64,000 bases of DNA. Origin: Mucilaginibacter sp. OK283. Its GTDB lineage: Bacteria; Bacteroidota; Bacteroidia; Sphingobacteriales; Sphingobacteriaceae. Shown in pieces: positions 1 to 7,462 of the stretch. The translations under genes and the position numbers were made by a program. The stretch is from the NCBI RefSeq assembly GCF_900110415.1, contig NZ_FODR01000006.1, positions 1 through 64,000 of the forward strand, in the 5' to 3' direction. Position 1 is the first letter of the stretch. The number at the start of each line of letters is the position of its first letter. The notes under the pieces were generated by a model. It was given only the letters and a program-made list of their open reading frames with translations. It was not told where the DNA came from and did not search any database.

Positions 1-23
1 CGATTATACCTTTAAGATACAAA

Positions 24-58
24 AAAAGGAGTAGAAACCGTAATTTCTACTCCTTTTT
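24..58. terminator. Bidirectional intrinsic terminator
   Basis: A perfect 10-bp stem (GGAGTAGAAA at 28-37, TTTCTACTCC at 44-53) closes a 6-nt loop. It has an A-run on its left and a T-run on its right, so it can stop transcripts from both strands. It would end the minus-strand LOG gene that begins at 839 and a plus-strand gene outside the window. Confidence 0.8.
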
Positions 59-131
59 ATCCCCTGTTTTCAGAAAGACTTTTTCAGTGCCCTCCTGAAC
101 CAAGGCGGCATTTTTCACGAATAAAATATCT

Positions 132-839
132 TTAAAAATTCGGCTTCAACACATATTTATTGTAAAAACGGGTAATATGGTCAACTGCTTCTTCGGCGGT
201 ATCAACTACGCGGTAAAGCATCAAATCATCGGGGTTAATGTTATGCTGATCGGCTAACATTTTTTCTTCTATCCAGCTAAATAAGCCTTTCCAGTAATCA
301 ACACCCACAAAAATAATAGGGAAGCGCGCAATTTTACCAGTTTGGATCAACGTCATGGCCTCGAAGGACTCGTCCATTGTTCCAAAACCGCCGGGCAAAA
401 TAATGAAGCCTTGCGAGTATTTCATAAACATTACTTTGCGTATAAAAAAGTAATCAAACTCCATGATCTTATCCCTGTCGATATATTTATTGTGGAACTG
501 CTCAAACGGCAGTTCGATATTTAAACCTACCGATTTGCCACCTGCTTCGTAAGCGCCTTTGTTGGCTGCCTCCATGATACCTGGTCCGCCGCCAGATATT
601 ACGCCATAACCATGCTCGGTAAGCAGGCGGGCGGCTTCTTCGGCCAATTGGTAATATTTATTATCATTATGTGTACGTGCCGATCCGAAGATGGATACAC
701 ATGGGCCAATTTTGGCCAGTTTTTCAAAGCCGTCAACAAATTCGGCCATTATTTTAAATATCTGCCAGGAGTCTGTAACTTTTATTTCCTGCCAGTTTTT
801 GTTTTCAAATGCTTGTCTTATTTTATCGTCTCCGGTCAT
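132..839 (-). CDS. LOG family protein (TIGR00730), nucleoside-5'-monophosphate phosphoribohydrolase
   Basis: This 235-residue protein has the Rossmann-like lysine-decarboxylase/LOG fold. Visible motifs are a glycine-rich stretch (SGGGPGIMEAANKGA, about residues 82-96) and the family signature PGGFGTMDE near residue 150, whose Gly-Gly and Glu form the phosphoribosyl pocket. Characterised members release free base and ribose-5-phosphate from nucleoside monophosphates; in plants and some bacteria the substrate is a cytokinin ribotide. In a Bacteroidota cell the real substrate is unknown, and a housekeeping nucleotide-salvage role is as likely. The N-terminus (about 45 residues before the fold) is longer than in the minimal family. 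It is the last gene before the terminator at 24-58. Its upstream region is an octamer array rather than an obvious promoter. Confidence 0.85.
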   Translation of the reverse strand: MTGDDKIRQAFENKNWQEIKVTDSWQIFKIMAEFVDGFEKLAKIGPCVSIFGSARTHNDNKYYQLAEEAARLLTEHGYGVISGGGPGIMEAANKGAYEAGGKSVGLNIELPFEQFHNKYIDRDKIMEFDYFFIRKVMFMKYSQGFIILPGGFGTMDESFEAMTLIQTGKIARFPIIFVGVDYWKGLFSWIEEKMLADQHNINPDDLMLYRVVDTAEEAVDHITRFYNKYVLKPNF

Positions 840-854
840 ATCCTTTTTTTTAGC

Positions 855-1042
855 AGTCCGGAAGTCCGAAAGTCGGGAAGTCCGGAAGTAGTTAGTTTTT
901 TAGTTCTTTAGTCCGGAAGTCCGAAAGAAGGAAAGTCCGGAAGTATTATTTAGTACATCGAATTTATTATTATGTTTTTGTTGTTGCTTTCCTTTTACCC
1001 CGTTACAACTTTCGGACTTCCGGACTTCTCGTCTTTCCGACT
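855..1042. repeat. Octamer tandem array with inverted arm (AGTCCGGA family), copy 1
   Basis: Positions 855-944 are a run of 8-bp units related to AGTCCGGA, AGTCCGAA and AGTCGGGA. Positions 1006-1042 hold the same units in reverse complement (CTTTCGGACTTCCGGACTTC). Together they could fold into a long imperfect hairpin across a spacer of about 60 nt. The right arm lies inside the 3' end of the symporter gene and encodes its last residues. Confidence 0.85.
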
Positions 1043-2497
1043 CGAGCTCAGCAACAAGCCGACAAAGGTAATTAATCCGTTAACAATGATGAGCTCATTG
1101 CTAAAAACATATCCGCCCAAAAGTGATTTTGATTCGGCATTTAAAAAGTAGCATATAGCAGGCGATGCCACACAAATAAAGGGAACCAGCTTATCCCTCA
1201 CCTGCCTGTTACTTACAAATAAACCAAACGAATAAAGCCCCAATAACGGGCCGTACGTGTAAGATGCAACTGCAAATATAGCGCTCACCACCGCATCGTT
1301 GTTAATAGCGTTAAATATCACAATGGTTAAAAACATCAGCCCCGAAAATGCAATATGCACTGTATGGCGTGTGCCTACCTTTTTTTTGCTGTTAAGATCG
1401 GTGCTTTTGTTGAAGCCTAAAAAGTCTACACAAAAAGAGGTAGTAAGTGCCGTAAGAGCCGAATCGGTAGTGGCAAAGGTAGCCGCTGTGAGCCCCAGCA
1501 TGAAAACCATGGCCGGTACAATACCCAAATGTTGCAGGGCGATGGTTGGGTACAGGTAGTCTGTTTTATCCACATGTATGCCGTATTTGCTGGCATACAT
1601 CCAAAGCAAAGCGCCAACACTTAAAAAGAAAATATTGATGATAACAAATACCCCGGTAAAACTGAACATGTTTTTTTGGGCTTCCTTAATGTTTTTAAGG
1701 CTCAGGTTTTTTTGCATCAGGTCCTGGTCAAGCCCCACCATGCCAATGGTAATAAATATGCCACCTAAAAACGCTTTGGTAAAATGGAATTTGCTGCTCA
1801 GGAAATCATTAAAGAAAAATATTTTGGCATAACTGCTGTTTTTAATAGCATCGGCAGCCTCAAAAATATTCAGGTGCAGGCTGCTGCAAATAAAGTATAT
1901 CGACAGAAATACGGATAACACGAGGAAGAAAGTCTGTAAGCTATCGGTAATAATAATGGTTTTTAATCCCCCTTTAAATGTGTACGACCAGATAAGGACT
2001 AAACAAATGAGCACCGTAACGGCAAAAGGAATATGATAACTATCAAAAATAAATTTCTGTAAAACAATAACCACCAAATACAACCGGAAGGATGAGCCGA
2101 TAACCCTGCTGATGAGGAATATCCCGGCAGCGGTTTTATAGCTCCAGGTGCCCAAAGCCCCTTCAATATAACTGTATATTGATGTGAGTTTTAACCGGTA
2201 ATAAAGCGGAAGCAATACGGTTGCAATGATGAGAAAGCCCGCAGCGTTGCCCAGCACAAACTGGAAGTAGGAAAACTGATCGCCGGAGGGCGCGCCAACT
2301 TTGCCCGGTACCGAAATAAAGGTTACACCACTCAGGGCGGTGCCAATCATCCCGAAGGCTACCAGGTACCATTTAGAGTTGCGGTTGGCCACAAAAAAGG
2401 TATCATTATCTGATGCTTTGCGGGATGTAAGCCAGGATATAACCAGCAACACTAAAAAATAACCGATAATAAATGATAATAGTACCCCTGGCGACAT
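995..2497 (-). CDS. Sodium:solute symporter (SSS family)
   Basis: This 500-residue integral membrane protein has about 13 hydrophobic segments, the usual length and pattern for the SSS (SLC5-like) family. It couples Na+ entry to uptake of a small solute. The first helix begins at residue 6. Family features include GTALSGVTFISVPG near residue 55 and the conserved helix with ATFATTDSALTALTTSF near residue 350. The substrate cannot be told from sequence; neighbours (LOG protein, recR) do not help. The C-terminus is odd. The last roughly 15 residues (DEKSGSPKVVTG) are encoded by an octamer repeat array (1006-1042), so the tail is probably recent repeat DNA captured up to the next stop codon rather than a functional domain. 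Confidence 0.88.
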   Translation of the reverse strand: MSPGVLLSFIIGYFLVLLVISWLTSRKASDNDTFFVANRNSKWYLVAFGMIGTALSGVTFISVPGKVGAPSGDQFSYFQFVLGNAAGFLIIATVLLPLYYRLKLTSIYSYIEGALGTWSYKTAAGIFLISRVIGSSFRLYLVVIVLQKFIFDSYHIPFAVTVLICLVLIWSYTFKGGLKTIIITDSLQTFFLVLSVFLSIYFICSSLHLNIFEAADAIKNSSYAKIFFFNDFLSSKFHFTKAFLGGIFITIGMVGLDQDLMQKNLSLKNIKEAQKNMFSFTGVFVIINIFFLSVGALLWMYASKYGIHVDKTDYLYPTIALQHLGIVPAMVFMLGLTAATFATTDSALTALTTSFCVDFLGFNKSTDLNSKKKVGTRHTVHIAFSGLMFLTIVIFNAINNDAVVSAIFAVASYTYGPLLGLYSFGLFVSNRQVRDKLVPFICVASPAICYFLNAESKSLLGGYVFSNELIIVNGLITFVGLLLSSSRKDEKSGSPKVVTG

Positions 2498-2509
2498 AGA
2501 TGTTTTATT

Positions 2510-2773
2510 AGTCCGGAAGTCGGGAAGTCCGAAAGTCCGGAAGTAGCTCCGAAAGCCGGAAATATCCGTAAAATCCGAAAGTGAGTTGCAAAGTACAGAA
2601 CAAATTAACTATTCACAAACTTTAGTCCGAAAGTCGGGAAGACGGGAAGTCAGAAAGTGGGAAAAAGGCCCAGAAGTCGGAAAGTAAATTGCATAGCGCA
2701 GAAGAAATTATCAAAATACAAACTTTAATCTTTCGAACTTTCGGACTTTCCGACTCTCCCAACTTCCCGACTT
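2510..2773. repeat. Octamer tandem array with inverted arm (AGTCCGGA family), copy 2
   Basis: The region between the divergent symporter and recR genes is almost wholly repeat. Direct-orientation units fill 2510-2583 and about 2624-2685. Inverted units fill 2722-2773 (TTTCGGACTTTCCGACT and similar). The left arm starts 13 bp from the symporter ATG and the right arm ends 18 bp before the recR ATG, leaving little room for ordinary promoters outside the array. Confidence 0.85.
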
Positions 2774-2791
2774 ATTCCTTAACTTCGCACA

Positions 2792-3409
2792 ATGAATTTT
2801 TCGTCCAAATTACTGGAAAATGCTGTAGCCGAATTTGCCAAATTACCCGGGGTAGGTCAAAAAACCGCGCTCAGGCTGGTGCTGCATTTGCTAAACCAGG
2901 ATAAACAGGATGTAGAACGATTTAGCACCACCGTGAGCAAGTTGCGTAACGAGATTATGTTTTGCTCGGTTTGCCACAACATATCCGATCATGCCGTTTG
3001 CGAGATTTGCTCGTCGCACAAGCGCGACCGCAGCCTTATTTGCGTGGTTGAGGATACCCGCGATGTAATGGCTATTGAAAATACCAACCAGTACAATGGC
3101 GTATATCACGTATTGGGTGGCTTAATATCGCCAATGGATGGGGTAGGGCCTTCGGATTTGCAGGTAGATACTTTGGTTGAACGCCTGAAGGAAAACGAAG
3201 CTAAAGAGATCATTTTTGCCCTTAGCGCTACCATGGAGGGTGATACCACTTTGTTTTATTTAAACAAGCGCATAAAATCTTTCCACATTACCATATCAAC
3301 CATAGCCCGTGGCATAGCCTTTGGAGGTGAGTTGGAGTACGTAGACGAGATCACCCTCGGGCGGTCTATCGCTACACGTGTTCCGTATGAAAATTCATTG
3401 TCAAAGTAA
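2792..3409 (+). CDS. recR: Recombination mediator protein RecR
   Basis: This 205-residue protein has the full RecR layout. There is an N-terminal helix-hairpin-helix (LPGVGQKTALRL, residues 18-29). A zinc finger of four cysteines follows (CSVCHNISDHAVCEICSSH, about 57-75). The TOPRIM domain has VVEDTRDVMAIE near residue 87, and then GLISPMDGVGPSDL. RecR acts in the cytoplasm with RecO, and often RecF, to load RecA on SSB-coated gaps during DNA repair. The length is normal (about 200). The ATG at 2792 begins the conserved N-terminus MNFSSKLLENAVAEFAKLPG. Longer upstream frames read through repeat DNA and were rejected. The GT2 gene follows after 3 bp, suggesting co-transcription. Confidence 0.96.
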   Translation: MNFSSKLLENAVAEFAKLPGVGQKTALRLVLHLLNQDKQDVERFSTTVSKLRNEIMFCSVCHNISDHAVCEICSSHKRDRSLICVVEDTRDVMAIENTNQYNGVYHVLGGLISPMDGVGPSDLQVDTLVERLKENEAKEIIFALSATMEGDTTLFYLNKRIKSFHITISTIARGIAFGGELEYVDEITLGRSIATRVPYENSLSK

Positions 3410-3412
3410 GGT

Positions 3413-4246
3413 ATGAAACTCTCTGTCATCATTGTAAATTACAATACCTGTGATATGCTCAGGATAGCGCTTAATTCGGTAATAAGGGCCGCTGTGGGCA
3501 TTAATTACGAGGTTTTTGTGGTGGATAATGCCTCGGCAGACAAATCTGTAGAGATGCTAAGCGGTGAGTTTCCTGATGTTAAAGTAATTGCCAACACCAG
3601 CAACCAGGGGCTGGCACAAGCTTATAACCAGGGAATTAAAGAAACTACCGGAGAGTATATTTTAGTAGTCAGTGCGGATACAATTACAGGCAAAAAAACT
3701 TTTGAGAAGGCGCTTGAGTTTATGGATGCACATTTGGATGCCGGAGGGATGGGTGTACGGATGATTACGCCCGACGGCCGTTTTCTTGCCGAATCAAAAC
3801 ATGGGTTTACCGAGCCCTGGGCGGTGTTTTTTAAACTGACAGGCCTGGCCAAATATTTTTCGAAATCGCGCCTTACCGATGTACAGCGTAAAGATTGGGT
3901 GGAGGAGTTTCAAACTTCAGAAACCGATGTGCTGAATGGCGCTTTTATGCTGATGCGTAAAGAGGCTATTGATAAAGCCGGGATGTTTGATGAGCGTTTT
4001 CATACCTATGGATATGATATCGACCTGAGTTACCGCATCAGGCTTGCCGGGTTTAAAAATTATTACTTTCCCAAAACGTATATCATTAACTTTAACAGCC
4101 GTAATAATGTGAAATTTAGCTGGGATTATCTTAAGGAATTTTATGGTGCGATGATTATCTTCGCCGCCAAATATTTATTTAAGGTGCCCGAAATTAAAGT
4201 GGAGGGTTTGCCGCAGCTATTCCCTTCAACTTATGAAGTTAAATGA
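3413..4246 (+). CDS. Glycosyltransferase family 2
   Basis: This 277-residue GT-A fold enzyme transfers a sugar from an activated nucleotide donor to an unknown acceptor, probably a cell-surface glycan. It starts with the typical LSVIIVNYNTCDMLRIALNS and then VVDNASADKSVEML. The usual DxD metal motif appears only as VVSADT (near residue 89), a variant also seen in rhamnosyltransferase-like members. The segment MFDERFHTYGYDIDLSYRIRLAGF near residues 190-215 matches the acceptor-side E/D-D-DLCxR-type motif. No membrane helix is evident, so it is probably cytoplasmic or peripheral. It sits 3 bp after recR and overlaps the SDR gene by 14 bp, so the three are probably one transcript. Confidence 0.88.
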   Translation: MKLSVIIVNYNTCDMLRIALNSVIRAAVGINYEVFVVDNASADKSVEMLSGEFPDVKVIANTSNQGLAQAYNQGIKETTGEYILVVSADTITGKKTFEKALEFMDAHLDAGGMGVRMITPDGRFLAESKHGFTEPWAVFFKLTGLAKYFSKSRLTDVQRKDWVEEFQTSETDVLNGAFMLMRKEAIDKAGMFDERFHTYGYDIDLSYRIRLAGFKNYYFPKTYIINFNSRNNVKFSWDYLKEFYGAMIIFAAKYLFKVPEIKVEGLPQLFPSTYEVK

Positions 4247-5048
4247 TAAAGTTATAGTAATAACCGGGGCATCATCCGGCATCGGAAAATCGTTAGCTAT
4301 TGAATGCGCTAAACGCGGTGCAACTGTGGTTTTGGCAGCCCGCCAATATGTAACCCTTTGCGTAATAACCCAGGATATTGAAAGACGCTACCAAACCAAA
4401 GCCCTGGCTGTACAGTGCGATGTAACTATCGAGGACGATTGCGCCCAGTTAATTAAACAAACCCTCATTACTTTTGGAAAAATTGACGTGTTGATAAACA
4501 ATGCAGGCATATCTATGCGGGCGTTGTTTAAGGATGTTGATTTAAAAGTACTCAAGTCATTAATGGATGTAAACTTTTGGGGTACGGTTTATTGTACCAA
4601 ATACGCGCTGCCCGAAATTGCCAAAACCAAAGGTAGCATAGTAGGGGTATCATCCATAGCGGGCTATAAAGGCCTTCCCGCTCGCGCGGGATATTCTGCT
4701 TCAAAGTTTGCCATGAACGGTTTTTTGGATGCTTTGCGCGTTGAAAACCTGAAAACCGGTGTCCATGTATTAACCGCTTGTCCCGGCTTTACCGCATCAA
4801 ATATCCGCAATACCGCCCTTAACAAAGAAGGGATAGAACAGCGCGAAAGCACCCTGGAAGAAGATAAAATGATGACGGCCGACCAGGTAGCCAGAATAAT
4901 TGTAAATGGCATTGAAAACCGCTCACGCACGCTGGTTTTAACCCTGCAGGGCAAACTTACAGTATTGCTTAGTAAGCTACTGCCAGCCTTTTTAGATAAG
5001 ATGGTTTATAATGTTTTTGCCAGGGAAAAGAACCCGCTTTTGAAGTAG
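4233..5048 (+). CDS. SDR family NAD(P)-dependent oxidoreductase
   Basis: This 271-residue classical short-chain dehydrogenase has the cofactor motif TGASSGIGKS (residues 11-20), NNAGIS (about 89-94) and the catalytic pair YSASK (about 153-157) with an upstream Ser in GVSSIAGYKG. After the Rossmann domain there is a hydrophobic, basic C-terminal tail (residues 235-271, LTVLLSKLLPAFLDKMVYNV), which suggests membrane association and a lipid or sterol-like substrate. 3-Ketosphinganine reductases and 11-beta-HSD-like SDRs have similar tails, but this assignment is only a possibility. Its start overlaps the glycosyltransferase stop by 14 bp, indicating translational coupling. The stop codon is the first triplet of a heptamer array. 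Confidence 0.85.
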   Translation: MKLNDKVIVITGASSGIGKSLAIECAKRGATVVLAARQYVTLCVITQDIERRYQTKALAVQCDVTIEDDCAQLIKQTLITFGKIDVLINNAGISMRALFKDVDLKVLKSLMDVNFWGTVYCTKYALPEIAKTKGSIVGVSSIAGYKGLPARAGYSASKFAMNGFLDALRVENLKTGVHVLTACPGFTASNIRNTALNKEGIEQRESTLEEDKMMTADQVARIIVNGIENRSRTLVLTLQGKLTVLLSKLLPAFLDKMVYNVFAREKNPLLK

Positions 5049-5112
5049 TGAGTGGTGAATAGCCAAAGCTGATCAAATTATCCATTCACCACTCACTATT
5101 AACCATTCACCA
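5046..5112. repeat. Heptamer inverted array (GTGAATG/GTGAGTG family)
   Basis: The convergent junction between the SDR and KirBac genes is made of units GTGAGTG, GTGAATA, GTGAATG and GTTAATA. The left arm (5046-5062) begins at the SDR stop codon. The right, inverted arm (5081-5112) contains the KirBac stop codon and its last four codons. The arms can pair to a hairpin across about 20 nt. Confidence 0.8.
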
Positions 5113-6046
5113 ATTCATAAGTACTTATCTTACTCATATCCAAAATAGCCTGTCCGTCTTCATCACGATGAAATACAGGTACAAATTTGGCGCCCCAAAC
5201 TACGTCCGAATAAATGTAGGATGTTCGGGAATGTACAGTTTGTGAAAAAGTATCATCAAAGGTTTTAAGGATGACGGATAAACTGGCCTGTTTAGCTTCC
5301 AATTCCTCCTGGGTCATGTCTTTTAACGGGCTGTTTTCATCAAGGGGGTGCACCACGGTCCAGTTTACTGTCAAAATGCTCACAAACTTTCGTTCCAGTT
5401 CCAGCTGAAAAAACTTGCGAATCACCTTGCCGTTCACTTCTTCGTTATAGCCAAATACAACCTCAATCTCGAGGTCTATCAATATATTACGCCTTAAATT
5501 GGCCAGTCTGAACATTAACCCCCAACCCTTATCGCGATAAGGAGCAACCAACACCTTATCACTATACAATATTTTAGCCGATGGCCTGGAGAAGCGCCCG
5601 TATAATAAGCCTGTAGCTAAGGCAAAAGCTAATAAGCCCATCATCGATTCTAAAGCGGCCACACTGTTTGCGGCCATTCCCTTCGGACTGATATGGCCAT
5701 AACCAACAGTCGAAATGGTTTGCGCCGAAAAAAAGAAGGCATCCATAAACCTGTCAAACCCGGTATTGCCACTCCGGCCGTCAAGCACATCGGTACCTAA
5801 TGAAACATATATGCATGCAAATATGATGTTGGCTGTAAAGTACCCGCTAAAAACAATGAGCCAAAACTTTCGCCAACTCATGGTAATAAGCGAGTGGTAA
5901 TTGTTTGCAGTAGAAAAACGCGGCAGACCGGTACGCTTTACGTTAATAGATCCATCTTTATTGATAACAGGCTGGCTTTTTACTACAGGCTGGGTGCCGA
6001 AGCCAAGGTCATCCTCGGGGTTTATTTTTTCTTGATGTATAGCCAT
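5099..6046 (-). CDS. Inward-rectifier potassium channel, KirBac type
   Basis: This 315-residue protein has the KirBac layout. A cytoplasmic N-terminus includes an amphipathic slide-helix region (STANNYHSLITMSWRKFWL). TM1 is at about residues 62-85. A pore helix and selectivity filter follow (AQTISTVGYGHISPKG, filter TVGYG). TM2 is at about 130-152 (SMMGLLAFALATGLLYGRFSRP). The rest is an immunoglobulin-like cytoplasmic domain of about 160 residues that gates the channel. Known KirBac channels are inner-membrane homotetramers conducting K+ and modulated by anionic lipid. The final residues (ELVNG) are encoded by repeat units of the heptamer array at 5081-5112, so the extreme C-terminus may vary between strains. 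It is divergent from the trp leader. Confidence 0.93.
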   Translation of the reverse strand: MAIHQEKINPEDDLGFGTQPVVKSQPVINKDGSINVKRTGLPRFSTANNYHSLITMSWRKFWLIVFSGYFTANIIFACIYVSLGTDVLDGRSGNTGFDRFMDAFFFSAQTISTVGYGHISPKGMAANSVAALESMMGLLAFALATGLLYGRFSRPSAKILYSDKVLVAPYRDKGWGLMFRLANLRRNILIDLEIEVVFGYNEEVNGKVIRKFFQLELERKFVSILTVNWTVVHPLDENSPLKDMTQEELEAKQASLSVILKTFDDTFSQTVHSRTSYIYSDVVWGAKFVPVFHRDEDGQAILDMSKISTYELVNG

Positions 6047-6054
6047 TTTTTTAA

Positions 6055-6209
6055 TTAGTGAATTATTGATTTAGTGAATTATTGATTTGGAACGCAGGTT
6101 AATATGTTGATAATCCATTAAATCAATTATTAAGCAGTTGAGTGCTTATTGCAAAGTTTCATTAAATTTTCCTAATTCACTAAATCAATAATTCACTAAT
6201 TCATTAATT
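6055..6209. repeat. Octamer inverted array (TTAGTGAA/TTATTGAT family)
   Basis: Left arm 6055-6088 is TTAGTGAA-TTATTGAT repeated twice. Right arm 6174-6209 is its inverted copy with one extra unit. A partial third copy lies at about 6110-6130. The array begins 8 bp upstream of the KirBac ATG and ends just before the putative trp promoter, so it frames the divergent intergenic region. Confidence 0.85.
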
Positions 6210-6221
6210 AAATTTATCTGT

Positions 6222-6251
6222 TTGTTTTTATAAAAACTATTTCCATATTTG
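6222..6251 (+). promoter_or_regulatory. Candidate trp promoter (Bacteroidota type)
   Basis: TTG at 6222-6224 lies 19 bp before CATATTTG at 6244-6251. This matches the Bacteroidota -33 TTG and -7 TAnnTTTG pattern with one mismatch. A start about 5-8 nt downstream would leave almost no 5' UTR before the leader ATG at 6260. It was called from the motif only. Confidence 0.4.
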
Positions 6252-6259
6252 TGGCATAA

Positions 6260-6313
6260 ATGAAAACGAACGCATTAAACAATAACTGGTGGTGGCTTAA
6301 CGAGATATCGTAA
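6260..6313 (+). CDS. trpL: trp operon leader peptide with three consecutive Trp codons
   Basis: The 17-codon reading frame MKTNALNNNWWWLNEIS ends in TAA at 6311-6313. TGG TGG TGG occupies 6287-6295, an arrangement very unlikely by chance in a 17-codon frame next to trpD. It precedes a hairpin plus T7 terminator (6353-6379) and the trpDFBA genes, which is the arrangement of a ribosome-stalling attenuator. The peptide itself probably has no function beyond sensing charged tRNA-Trp. There is no Shine-Dalgarno motif, and translation may be near-leaderless. It is too short for usual gene finders. Confidence 0.88.
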   Translation: MKTNALNNNWWWLNEIS

Positions 6314-6360
6314 GGCAATTCCGTGTTTGTTTAAAAAATATATTCAAAGGAAGGGTTGCC
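6295..6360 (+). promoter_or_regulatory. trp attenuator: alternative 1:2 and 2:3 RNA pairings
   Basis: Hairpin 1:2 pairs GCTTAACGA (6295-6303) with TCGTAAGGC (6308-6316): eight pairs, one mismatch, loop GATA. It overlaps the last Trp codon and leader stop. Antiterminator 2:3 pairs GGCAA (6314-6318) with TTGCC (6356-6360) and TTCC (6319-6322) with GGAA (6349-6352), giving nine Watson-Crick pairs and a 3-nt bulge. Region 3 is also the 5' strand of the terminator. A ribosome stalled at the Trp codons would block 1:2, free region 2, form 2:3 and prevent termination. The folding is worked out by hand. Confidence 0.75.
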
Positions 6361-6379
6361 ATACGGTAACCCTTTTTTT
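6353..6379 (+). terminator. trp leader terminator (attenuator stem 3:4)
   Basis: GGGTTGCC (6353-6360) and GGTAACCC (6365-6372) form an 8-bp stem with one G-U pair and a 4-nt loop ATAC, followed directly by seven T. It lies between the leader peptide and trpD and would end transcription when Trp-tRNA is plentiful. Confidence 0.88.
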
Positions 6380-6382
6380 ATT

Positions 6383-6470
6383 AGCCCCCCGGCCCCCTGA
6401 AGGGGGAGGGAAAAAGTCGGGGGCTAGGTAATTAACAATTAAAAAGTACCCCTTTAGGGGGCCAGGGGGC
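6383..6470. repeat. GC-rich palindromic element abutting trpD start
   Basis: Arm 6383-6406 (GCCCCCCGGCCCCCTGAAGG and on) is repeated inverted at 6449-6470 with 20 of 22 bases matching. A second inner pairing is TAGCCCCC with GGGGGCTA (6382-6389 and 6418-6425). The right arm ends at the base before the trpD ATG, so the whole trpD ribosome-binding region is repeat DNA and probably structured. It is related to the elements at 17322 and 60906. Confidence 0.75.
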
Positions 6471-7460
6471 ATGAAACAGATACTTAATCATCTATTCGAA
6501 CACAAAACCTTTAGCCGGGAGCAATCAAAAGGGATTTTGATAAACATAGCTCAGGGTAAGTACAACAACTCGCAAATGGCCGCGTTTATGACGGCCTATT
6601 GCATGCGCAGCATTACCGTTGATGAGCTGGAAGGCTTTCGCGATGCCATGCTGGAACTTTGCCTGCCTATTGATTTGCAAACCGGCGAACTGATAGATTT
6701 GTGCGGAACAGGCGGCGATGGTAAGGACACCTTTAATATATCCACCCTTGCGTCCTTTGTGGTAGCGGGAGCGGGTTATAAGGTGGCTAAACACGGTAAC
6801 TACGGTGTATCATCGGGTTGTGGCTCGTCAAACGTGATGGAGTATTTGGGGTACCAGTTTACTAATGATGCTGATAAACTGAAACGCGGAATTGACAAAG
6901 CCAACATCTGCTTTTTGCACGCACCGCTATTTCACCCGGCCATGAAAACGGTGGCGCCCATCCGCAGGGAGTTGGGGGTGAAAACGTTTTTTAACATGCT
7001 TGGTCCGCTGGTAAATCCGGCGAAGCCTGAAAATCAACTGGTTGGTGTTTTTAACCTGGAGCTGGCAAGAGTATATGCATACCTTTATCAAAAATCGGCC
7101 ACTAAATATACCATAGTGAATGCCTTGGAGGGTTATGATGAGGTTTCACTTACCTGCGATTTTAAAACCTTCTCTGCTGAGGGAGAAAAGATTAATAGCG
7201 TTGAGGCCCTGGGCTTCGAAAAGCTTGATCCATCGGAAATTGCCGGCGGTGATACTGTAAGTGCCTCTGCATCAATATTTAGCAGCGTACTTAATGGTGA
7301 TGGTACCAACGCGCAAAACAACGTAGTGCTATCAAACGCTGCCCTGGCTATCAGGACTATCAACCCCGAAAAGACTTTTGCCGATTGTTTTTACGAGGCA
7401 GAAGAAGCCCTGCTGAGCAAAAAAGCACTGAACAGTTTTAACCTGCTATTGCAAAACTAA
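6471..7460 (+). CDS. trpD: Anthranilate phosphoribosyltransferase
   Basis: TrpD (329 residues) joins anthranilate to PRPP, the second step from chorismate to tryptophan. The PRPP loop is LCGTGGDGKDTFNISTLASF (about residues 77-96). The substrate-binding KHGNYGVSSGCGSSNVMEYLG follows near 107-127, and a RRELGVKTFFNMLGPLVNPA segment lies near 165-185. Length and motifs are normal, and this is the monofunctional form without a TrpG domain. The start at 6471 gives MKQILNHLF, the usual short N-terminus. It is the first structural gene after the attenuator. Normally trpE and trpG would precede it in this phylum; they are absent here. trpF begins 2 bp after the stop, in the place trpC often occupies. 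Confidence 0.96.
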   Translation: MKQILNHLFEHKTFSREQSKGILINIAQGKYNNSQMAAFMTAYCMRSITVDELEGFRDAMLELCLPIDLQTGELIDLCGTGGDGKDTFNISTLASFVVAGAGYKVAKHGNYGVSSGCGSSNVMEYLGYQFTNDADKLKRGIDKANICFLHAPLFHPAMKTVAPIRRELGVKTFFNMLGPLVNPAKPENQLVGVFNLELARVYAYLYQKSATKYTIVNALEGYDEVSLTCDFKTFSAEGEKINSVEALGFEKLDPSEIAGGDTVSASASIFSSVLNGDGTNAQNNVVLSNAALAIRTINPEKTFADCFYEAEEALLSKKALNSFNLLLQN

Positions 7461-7462
7461 AC

